The notes beneath the pieces were generated by a model. That model ran no database searches. It saw nothing but the letters and a program-made list of their open reading frames with translations, and had not been told where the DNA came from. From Gammaproteobacteria bacterium RIFCSPHIGHO2_12_FULL_45_12 (lineage in GTDB: Bacteria; Pseudomonadota; Gammaproteobacteria; DSM-16500), in the NCBI GenBank assembly GCA_001801665.1, contig MGYH01000017.1:10105-16765 (forward strand): a stretch of DNA of 6,661 nt, in the 5' to 3' direction. Below, piece after piece: positions 1-5,093 of the stretch (positions are counted from its first letter, which is position 1; every line of letters starts with the position of its first letter). Made by a program: the position numbers and the translations under genes.

Positions 1-119
1 TACATTTTAATCATTTTGCAACCTTCGAGGCACGATCAGGCGCGGGCAACACATCATTGAATTGATTATCTGCACAATATTTATTACAATGCAGCTCAAT
101 CTACCAAGAAACATCTGCC
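1..119. other. Leader region upstream of kdsB, no assignable gene
   Basis: I see no convincing gene here. One + frame is open from the window edge to a TGA at 63-65 and could be the last 20 codons of an upstream gene. On the minus strand an ATG at 14..12 preceded by an AAGG could begin a divergent gene that runs off the edge. The two readings conflict and neither is long enough to recognise. The only feature I support is the promoter at 62-90. Confidence 0.4.
62..90 (+). promoter_or_regulatory. Candidate sigma70 promoter for kdsB
   Basis: TTGATT at 62-67 (4 of 6 to the -35 consensus) and TACAAT at 85-90 (5 of 6 to the -10 consensus) are separated by exactly 17 nt, the optimal spacing. Transcription would start near position 97, giving a 5' leader of about 23 nt before the kdsB ATG. 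The flanking DNA is AT-rich, as expected. This is a motif match only; no operator or riboswitch structure is visible. Confidence 0.5.
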
Positions 120-851
120 ATGAAAATTTTATGCGTCATCCCCAGCCGTCTTCAGTCTACGCGTTTACCGCGTAAACCTTTATTGCCCATTCGTGGTAAG
201 CCCATGATTCAATGGGTATATGAGAGCGCTGCACGCTGCGCCCTTCTGTCTGACGTGATTGTCGCGACCGATAGCTCTGAAATTGCCGATATCATCACCC
301 GAATAGGCGGCAAAGTGGCGATCACCGATCCCGACTTACCCACCGGCTCAGAACGTGTCGCGGCTGTGGCTGAGCATTACCCCGAAATGGACATTATCAT
401 TAACCTGCAAGGCGATGAGCCCTTTGTCAAACCAGCCATGCTAGAAGCACTCGTCGCGCCCTATTTAGCGGGCGAGACACCTGAGATGACCACGCTCGCC
501 TTGCCACTTGACATGAACCACCGATATCCCGATCCAGGCACCGTGAAAGTCATCACCGATTTAAAAGGTAATGCGCTTTATTTTTCTCGCGCACCCATTC
601 CCTATTTTCGCGCAGAGACACCCGTACCCGTGTATCACCACATGGGTTTATACGCTTTTCGACGCGACTTTTTAATGCATTACAAAACCCTGCCGCAAAC
701 GCCGCTTGAAAAAGCGGAACTCCTGGAACAACTGCGCGTACTGGAACATGGCTATCAAATTCGCGTTTGCCTGTCGACTGGCAAAACACTGGAGATCAAT
801 ACCCGTGAGGAATATGAACAAGCACAACAATTTGAATGCGAGGTCGAGTAA
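120..851 (+). CDS. kdsB: 3-deoxy-manno-octulosonate cytidylyltransferase (CMP-Kdo synthetase)
   Basis: Cytosolic enzyme that transfers CMP from CTP to Kdo, giving the CMP-Kdo used by Kdo transferases to build the lipid A-Kdo core of lipopolysaccharide. The 243-residue product covers the whole family (about 240-250 aa). Visible motifs are the N-terminal nucleotide-binding signature VIPSRLQSTRLPRKPL (residues 6-21, with the conserved R-x-x-S-x-R-x-P-x-K-P pattern), ATD at 49-51, NLQGDEPFV at 95-103 with the metal-binding Asp99, ALYFSRAPIPY at 152-162, HHMGLYAF at 173-180, and LEQLRVLE at 202-209. The C-terminal metal-ligand position, usually Asp in a VDTPEDL-like motif, reads INTREEY here (Asn227). 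The ATG at 120 matches the family N-terminus but has only a weak ribosome binding site. A promoter candidate lies directly upstream, and typA follows after 122 nt on the same strand. The identification is firm; only the effect of the Asn is uncertain. Confidence 0.96.
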   Translation: MKILCVIPSRLQSTRLPRKPLLPIRGKPMIQWVYESAARCALLSDVIVATDSSEIADIITRIGGKVAITDPDLPTGSERVAAVAEHYPEMDIIINLQGDEPFVKPAMLEALVAPYLAGETPEMTTLALPLDMNHRYPDPGTVKVITDLKGNALYFSRAPIPYFRAETPVPVYHHMGLYAFRRDFLMHYKTLPQTPLEKAELLEQLRVLEHGYQIRVCLSTGKTLEINTREEYEQAQQFECEVE

Positions 852-973
852 GCATCAGCGATTGACCATTCACTTTGTATGCGTCATGGTCATCAACACC
901 AGAAAAATTGGCTATCTACCCCCTGTTTCAGGTAAGATGTGTCCCCTTTTAACGCACAATATCAGGTGAACCC

Positions 974-2785
974 GTGTCGACTAAACAATTACGCAATATC
1001 GCTATCATCGCCCATGTAGATCATGGAAAGACCACGCTTGTCGATAAGCTGCTGCAACAAACAGCGAGCATTTCAAAAAAAGCGACTGGCACCGAGCGCC
1101 TCATGGATAGCAATGACTTGGAACGCGAACGGGGCATCACCATTTTGGCGAAAAACACCGCCATTCTTTGGGGTGACTACCGCATTAATATTGTCGATAC
1201 GCCAGGACATGCTGATTTCGGCGGTGAAGTAGAACGCATTCTCTCTATGGTTGACTCTGTCTTGCTCTTGGTCGATGCCGTAGATGGCCCCATGCCGCAA
1301 ACACGTTTTGTCACCCAAAAAGCGTTTGCGGCTGGCTTAAACCCCATTGTCGTCATCAATAAAATTGACCGGCCAGGCGCGAGGCCGGACTGGGTCATGG
1401 ATCAAGTATTCGACTTATTTGATAACCTTGGCGCAACTGACCAGCAACTGGACTTTCCCGTGGTTTACACCTCTGCCTTACAGGGTTATGCCACCCTGGA
1501 TTTACATCAGAACAGTGACAACATGGAGCCCTTGTTTGAAACCATTGTGAAATACGTGCCTGAACCGGATGTGGAGCCTAATGGTACCTTCCAAATGCAA
1601 ATCAGCACCCTGGATTATTCGAGCTATGTCGGCATGATCGGCATTGGCCGCATTAAACGGGGGCAAGCGAAAACCAACCTGCCCGTCACCATCATCGACC
1701 GTGAAGGCAAAACACGTCAAGGACGCATCTTGCAAGTCATGGCTTATCTAGGCCTCGATCGCTCTGAAGTGCCGCTTGCTGAAGCCGGTGACATCATCGC
1801 CATCTCAGGTATCGCTGAATTAAACATTTCTGATACCCTTTGTGATCCCGCCAACGTGGTCGCCCTGCCGCCTTTAACCGTAGACGAACCAACCGTTAGC
1901 ATGACGTTTCAGGTAAACACTTCGCCATTTGCAGGCAAGGAAGGAAAATTTGTTACCAGCCGTCGCATTCGTGACCGTCTTTATCAGGAACTCTTGCACA
2001 ATGTCGCGTTGCGTGTCACCGACACCAGTGACCCTGACAAATTTAAAGTATCCGGACGCGGGGAGCTTCATCTTTCCATTTTAATTGAAAACATGCGCCG
2101 TGAGGGTTATGAACTGGCCGTGTCGCGCCCAGAAGTCATCACCAAAATGGTTGAGGGTGAAGTGCATGAGCCTTATGAAAATCTGACCATTGATGTGCCC
2201 ACTGAATTTCAGGGAACCCTCATGGAAAGACTGGGCTCACGTCGCGGCGAATTAAAAAACATGTTATCTGACGATAAAGGCCGCGTCCGAATGGATTATG
2301 TGATCCCTTCACGCGCGTTAATTGGTTTTCATAATGACTTCTTAACCATGACCTCAGGCACAGGCATCATGCATCACGTTTTCAGTCATTATGGCGCGGC
2401 TGCCAAAGGCGATATCCCGCATCGTCAAAACGGGGTTCTCATTTCCAACCAACTGGGCACTGCGCTGGCTTATTCTTTGTTTAATCTGCAAGAGCGTGGC
2501 CGCATGTTAATATCACCGCAAACCGAGGTATATGAAGGCATGATTGTGGGCGTGCATACCCGTGACAATGATTTAGTGGTCAACGTATGCAAGGCGAAAC
2601 AGCTCACAAACATTCGTGCGGCCGGTTCAGATGAAAACATCCAGCTGATACCACCCACCTTGCTGACTCTGGAACAAGCACTCGAATTTATTGAAGAGGA
2701 TGAACTGGTTGAGGTCACGCCGATTTGCGTTCGGGTGAGAAAGAAGTTCCTGAAAGAACATGAGCGGAAACGAGCAAACAAATAA
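974..2785 (+). CDS. typA: Ribosome-associated translational GTPase TypA/BipA
   Basis: EF-G-like GTPase that binds the 70S ribosome and, in enterics, supports ribosome assembly and translation in the cold and under stress. The 603-residue product has close to the usual length (E. coli about 607) and is colinear with the family. The G domain shows G1 AHVDHGKT (13-20), switch I RGIT (53-56), G3 DTPGH (75-79, with the catalytic-type His79), G4 NKID (129-132) and G5 SAL (167-169). Then come a beta-barrel domain II (about 205-290), EF-G III- and V-like domains (about 300-480; VSGRGELHLS and YVIPSRALIGF visible), and the BipA-specific C-terminal domain ending in a basic tail (KKFLKEHERKRANK). The start is GTG at 974, chosen because STKQLRNIAIIAHVDHGKT aligns with the family N-terminus and AGGTGA sits at 964-969. 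No clear promoter is seen in the 122-nt gap after kdsB, so cotranscription is possible. It converges with the GIY-YIG gene downstream. Confidence 0.98.
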   Translation: MSTKQLRNIAIIAHVDHGKTTLVDKLLQQTASISKKATGTERLMDSNDLERERGITILAKNTAILWGDYRINIVDTPGHADFGGEVERILSMVDSVLLLVDAVDGPMPQTRFVTQKAFAAGLNPIVVINKIDRPGARPDWVMDQVFDLFDNLGATDQQLDFPVVYTSALQGYATLDLHQNSDNMEPLFETIVKYVPEPDVEPNGTFQMQISTLDYSSYVGMIGIGRIKRGQAKTNLPVTIIDREGKTRQGRILQVMAYLGLDRSEVPLAEAGDIIAISGIAELNISDTLCDPANVVALPPLTVDEPTVSMTFQVNTSPFAGKEGKFVTSRRIRDRLYQELLHNVALRVTDTSDPDKFKVSGRGELHLSILIENMRREGYELAVSRPEVITKMVEGEVHEPYENLTIDVPTEFQGTLMERLGSRRGELKNMLSDDKGRVRMDYVIPSRALIGFHNDFLTMTSGTGIMHHVFSHYGAAAKGDIPHRQNGVLISNQLGTALAYSLFNLQERGRMLISPQTEVYEGMIVGVHTRDNDLVVNVCKAKQLTNIRAAGSDENIQLIPPTLLTLEQALEFIEEDELVEVTPICVRVRKKFLKEHERKRANK

Positions 2786-2818
2786 GCTTTTTCTCATGAG
2801 GCTCCGCTTGCAACAAGT

Positions 2819-2846
2819 CCAGTCTTTATTCCCTCGTCGTTGCGAG
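2819..2846 (-). repeat. Outer left copy of the 52-bp repeat, truncated
   Basis: This stretch, starting CCAGTCTTTATTCCC, is the reverse complement of 3537-3564 with one mismatch, so it is a partial unit of the array family in the opposite orientation. It stops after TTGCGAG, exactly where a second repeat family begins. The unit's next segment, GGAGTGCT, reappears about 90 bp later at 2937-2944. This suggests the unit was split by an insertion rather than simply ended. Its position, 33 nt after the typA stop, marks the left limit of the island. Confidence 0.75.
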
Positions 2847-2856
2847 CGAAGCCCGT

Positions 2857-2928
2857 CATTCTGAGCGAAGCGAAGAATCTCCTAAAAAAACACGAGATCC
2901 TTCGTCGCAAAAAACGCTCCTCAGAATG
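2857..2928. repeat. Hairpin-forming repeat of a second family (CATTCTGAG type)
   Basis: The left arm at 2857-2881 (CATTCTGAGCGAAGCG onward to AATCTC) pairs with the right arm at 2894-2928 (GAGATCCTTCGTCG to CTCAGAATG). The stem is interrupted, because the right arm carries about 9-10 extra bases around an A-tract, and the loop is a short A-rich segment. Motifs of the form GTCATTCTGAGCGAAGCGAAGAATC recur in many bacterial genomes as dispersed palindromic repeats. Lying 72 nt beyond typA in a convergent gap, it might also weaken read-through from either side. There is no clear T-tract, so I do not call it a terminator. Confidence 0.6.
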
Positions 2929-2964
2929 CCTGTTCCGGAGTGCTAGCGCGTTGCATCATTCCCT

Positions 2965-3017
2965 CGTCGTTGCGAGGAGTGCTTTTTACGACGCGGCAAT
3001 CTAGTCTTTGACTTTAT
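2965..3017 (-). repeat. Left arm of 53-bp inverted repeat flanking the GIY-YIG gene
   Basis: Beginning CGTCGTTGCGAGGAGTGC and ending GTCTTTGACTTTAT, this segment equals the reverse complement of 3392-3444 at 51 of 53 positions. The mismatches are T for G at the 20th base and T for C at the 38th. Similarity stops immediately inside, so the pair has a sharp inner edge. The last four bases overlap the GIY-YIG stop codon (TAA, 3016..3014), so the gene sits flush against this arm. Confidence 0.9.
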
Positions 3018-3304
3018 AGTAACCCAGCGTATAGATCATGCCATTTAGGATTGATCGATTCAATCAGAAGAATTTTCTTTTTTCTCGAACCGCCTTTTAT
3101 CTGCTTCTCACGGGCAATAGCGCTTTGCATGTCCTCAAGTATTTCATAATACACAAGCGTCTTGCAGTCGTATCGATGGGCAAACCCAGGTGTTAATCCA
3201 TTTTTATGCTGATAAATTCGCTTGATAAGATCAGAGGTCACGCCCACATACAGCGTGCCGTTTCGCATGGTTGCCATGATATAAATGGCAGGACATTTTT
3301 CCAT
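3014..3304 (-). CDS. Small GIY-YIG domain nuclease-like protein
   Basis: The 96-residue protein consists of essentially one GIY-YIG domain, the fold used by UvrC, SLX1 and phage homing endonucleases for metal-dependent cleavage of one DNA strand. Expected catalytic positions are present: AIY at 6-8 (Tyr8) for the GIY strand, YVG at 19-21 (Tyr19), Arg29 and His33 in LIKRIYQHK, Glu66 in AREKQIK and Asn85 in INPKW. The length fits the stand-alone YhbQ-like/UPF0213 type rather than a homing enzyme, as no DNA-specificity domain is attached. The ATG at 3304 is supported by AAAGGAGA (3318..3311), 6 nt upstream and the best ribosome site in the window. GC is about 42% by my hand count, lower than the flanking genes. 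It is convergent to typA and bracketed by inverted repeats. All catalytic residues appear intact, so it is probably active. The substrate is unknown, and a role in repeat spread is inference. Confidence 0.9.
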   Translation of the reverse strand: MEKCPAIYIMATMRNGTLYVGVTSDLIKRIYQHKNGLTPGFAHRYDCKTLVYYEILEDMQSAIAREKQIKGGSRKKKILLIESINPKWHDLYAGLL

Positions 3305-3391
3305 TGTAAATCTCCTTTAGCAATCTATGGTAGCAGCGGCATAAATGGTTGGTTGAAAATAATGACGATGAGTCATGGCGTTTTGTCATGG
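3305..3391. other. Leader of the GIY-YIG gene, between ORF and right arm
   Basis: This 87-nt stretch is not part of any repeat copy. It carries the strong ribosome site at 3311-3318. Near the right arm, GTCATGG occurs twice (3372-3378 and 3385-3391), and ATGAC at 3362-3366 faces GTCAT at 3372-3376. The second GTCATGG abuts the inverted repeat directly. No convincing sigma70 promoter for the minus strand is visible, so the transcript could instead start inside the repeat array. Confidence 0.4.
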
Positions 3392-3444
3392 ATAAAGTCA
3401 AAGACTGGATTGCCGCGTCGTAAACAGCACTCCTCGCAACGACG
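3392..3444 (+). repeat. Right arm of 53-bp inverted repeat flanking the GIY-YIG gene
   Basis: This segment, from ATAAAGTCAAAGACTGG to CTCCTCGCAACGACG, is the inverted partner of 2965-3017 (51/53). Its outer 42 bases are also the start of the first tandem unit. Its inner 11 bases (ATAAAGTCAAA) differ from the unit junctions, which read AATAAAGACTGG, and are shared only with the left arm. It contains an imperfect palindrome, CGTCGT at 3416-3421 against ACGACG at 3439-3444. Confidence 0.9.
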
Positions 3445-3568
3445 AAAGAATAAAGACTGGATTGCCGCGTCGTAAACAGCACTCCTCGCAACGACGAAAG
3501 AATAAAGACTGGATTGCCGCGTCGTAAACAGCACTCCTCGCAACGACGGGGGAATAAAGACTGGATTG
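3403..3568 (+). repeat. Tandem array of a 52-bp unit, 3.2 copies
   Basis: Units begin GACTGGATTGCCGCGTCG at 3403, 3455 and 3507, a period of exactly 52 bp. A fourth start at 3559 breaks off after GACTGGATTG. Units 1 and 2 are identical; unit 3 differs only where GGGG replaces AAAG before AATAAA. Each unit carries the inverted pair CGTCGT/ACGACG and outer TTGC/GCAA-type ends. No unique spacers separate the units, so this is not a CRISPR array. The near-identity suggests recent duplication, or homogenisation by slippage or gene conversion. Confidence 0.93.
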
Positions 3569-3626
3569 TATCTATCTGTTTAATACTTTTGCTCAGGCAC
3601 TTTGTGGAGGTTTCTCAAATTTCCTC
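3569..3626. other. Spacer between repeat array and gcvPB, no gene
   Basis: This AT-rich stretch follows the end of the array and precedes the gcvPB stop codon. On the minus strand it would be the 3' tail of the gcv transcript. GAGG and CCTC could pair just after the stop, but the stem is only four bases and no T-run follows. I see no proper terminator. Confidence 0.4.
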
Positions 3627-5093
3627 TTATTTCTCTGGATGATAAGCAAGATCTAACTCTCTTGCCGCTTTCACTTCATCCAAACGTCGAACGGGTAAGG
3701 TATGCGGTGCCTCCTTCAACAAGGTCACGTCCATTTTGGCTTCTTCCAGAATATTGATCATCGCATCCGCAAAGGCATCAATCACTTCCTTTGTTTCCGT
3801 TTCAGTCGGCTCAATCAACAGACATTCAGGCACCAGCAATGGGAAATACATGGTCGGGGCGTGAAAGCCATAATCCAGCAATCGTTTCGCTACATCTAAC
3901 GCGCTAATATGCAAATCTCTGGCTTCATTTTTTAAGGTAATAATAAATTCATGGCTCGCCCGTCGTTTTGGAAAAGCTAAGGTGAACCCGGCCGCCTTCA
4001 AACGCGCCAACAAATAATTCGCGTTCAGCGTGGCAAATTCAGACACCCGCTCTAACCCTTCTTTACCTAATAACCGCGCATAAAGGTAGGCACGCAAAAT
4101 AATCCCCGCGTTCCCCATGAAGGTGGATAAACGCCCAATGCTTTCTGGGCAATCCTTTTCCGTTAGCCAGCGATAGCGATCACCTTCTTTGGCCACGCGT
4201 GGGATCGGCAGAAAGGGTAGCAACCGTTCATTCGCCACCACCGGCCCACAACCCGGGCCGCCGCCACCGTGCGGTGTCGCAAAGGTTTTATGCAAATTTA
4301 AATGCACCACATCAAACCCCATATCGCCCGGGCGCACTTTTCCAAGAATGGCGTTAAAATTGGCGCCGTCATAATAAAGCAAGCCACCGGCTTCATGAAT
4401 GATCCGGGCAATTTCCTGAATTTTCTGCTCAAAAACACCGAGCGTTGATGGGTTTGTCAGCATGATGCCTGCTGTCTTTGGGCCAACGGCTTTTTTTAAG
4501 GCTTCAATATTCACATTACCATCGGCATCCGTTGGGATTTCAAGCACCTTGTAGCCGCACTGCACGGCTGAGGCTGGATTGGTCCCATGCGCCGCATCTG
4601 GCACCAAAATTTCCTCGCGGGCATCATCTTGTCGTGCGCGATGATAAGCCCGAATCATCGCCACCCCCACAAACTCGCCTTGCGCGCCCGCCATGGGTGA
4701 CAATGAAGTGCCCTTCATGCCGGTGGCTAATTTTAATATTTCCTGCAACTCATACGCGCATGCCATATAACCCTGACTATTTTCTTCCAATGAAAAGGGG
4801 TGGTGCTGCAAGAACCCTTCCAGTGACGCCAAACGATGCACGCCGCGGGGGTTGTATTTCATGGTGCAGGAACCAAGGGGATAAAAATGGGTATCAATTG
4901 AAAAATTCTTTTTGGATAAATTGGTGTAATGACGCACCACTTGCAATTCTGACACTTCTGGCAAACACGGTGTACTGGTTCTAAGCAATGCGCCTGGAAT
5001 ATCATCCATGACAAACGACGCATGCGCTTTTGGCCATTGCGCCTTGGCAACACGCCCTTGACGCGATAATTGAAAAATCAATTGGTTCGACAT
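3627..5093 (-). CDS. gcvPB: Glycine dehydrogenase (decarboxylating) subunit 2, P-protein C-terminal half
   Basis: PLP-carrying subunit of the two-part P-protein. With GcvPA it decarboxylates glycine and transfers the aminomethyl group to lipoyl-GcvH in the cytosolic glycine cleavage system, feeding one-carbon units to tetrahydrofolate. The 488-residue product matches typical GcvPB. Motifs are FYPLGSCTMKYNP (70-82), PDAAHGTNPASA (165-176), YDGAN (241-245), and HLNLHKTFATPH (264-275), in which Lys269 is the Schiff-base lysine, followed by the glycine-rich GGGGPGCGP. The frame stays open upstream to an ATG at 5177. I prefer the ATG at 5093 because GGGGAG lies about 9 nt upstream and the extra 28 residues look unlike the family and fall wholly within gcvPA. 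It overlaps gcvPA by 16 nt, indicating translational coupling. It is the last gcv gene, ending about 60 nt before the repeat array. Confidence 0.97.
   Translation of the reverse strand: MSNQLIFQLSRQGRVAKAQWPKAHASFVMDDIPGALLRTSTPCLPEVSELQVVRHYTNLSKKNFSIDTHFYPLGSCTMKYNPRGVHRLASLEGFLQHHPFSLEENSQGYMACAYELQEILKLATGMKGTSLSPMAGAQGEFVGVAMIRAYHRARQDDAREEILVPDAAHGTNPASAVQCGYKVLEIPTDADGNVNIEALKKAVGPKTAGIMLTNPSTLGVFEQKIQEIARIIHEAGGLLYYDGANFNAILGKVRPGDMGFDVVHLNLHKTFATPHGGGGPGCGPVVANERLLPFLPIPRVAKEGDRYRWLTEKDCPESIGRLSTFMGNAGIILRAYLYARLLGKEGLERVSEFATLNANYLLARLKAAGFTLAFPKRRASHEFIITLKNEARDLHISALDVAKRLLDYGFHAPTMYFPLLVPECLLIEPTETETKEVIDAFADAMINILEEAKMDVTLLKEAPHTLPVRRLDEVKAARELDLAYHPEK

Larger units (their letters stand above)
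2819..3564. mobile_element. Candidate repeat-bounded GIY-YIG cassette
   Basis: This 746-bp composite lies between two convergent gene blocks. Its outermost 28 bp (2819-2846 and 3537-3564) are inverted copies of one another with one mismatch. Inside them a 53-bp inverted pair (2965-3017 and 3392-3444) closely brackets a single small GIY-YIG gene. The right flank also carries a 52-bp tandem array, and the left flank holds a split unit with another hairpin inside it. I see no target-site duplication: flanks outside the ends are AAGT and ATTG. There is no transposase other than the GIY-YIG protein. That it is mobile as a unit is inferred from the symmetry. Alternatively, the nuclease gene may simply have been trapped among repeats that spread independently. 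Confidence 0.45.

Noticed and set aside
1..65. Tail of an upstream + gene or start of a divergent minus gene
   Set aside because: Each reading has about 20 codons or fewer, they conflict with one another, and neither can be recognised.
908..938. Possible typA promoter TTGGCT-19-TAAGAT
   Set aside because: Both boxes match only moderately and the spacing is long; too weak to annotate.
706..969. 87-codon + frame overlapping the end of kdsB and the gap before typA
   Set aside because: It is out of frame with kdsB for half its length, has no convincing ribosome site and shows no protein-like features.
2783..2818. Terminator just after typA
   Set aside because: There is a T-run right after the stop and a short CTCATGAG palindrome, but no stem followed by a T-tract.
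3206..3491. Open frames on both strands across the GIY-YIG gene start and repeat array (3206-3475 + and 3231-3491 -)
   Set aside because: They run through the tandem repeat and over the GIY-YIG 5' end, lack ribosome sites and resemble no family; they are chance openings.
3403..3568. CRISPR-like direct repeats
   Set aside because: The 52-bp units are directly contiguous with no variable spacers, and no cas genes are present.
4478..4984. 168-codon + strand open frame inside gcvPB
   Set aside because: It lies antisense to a strongly conserved enzyme gene, and its translation is low-complexity with no recognisable domain.
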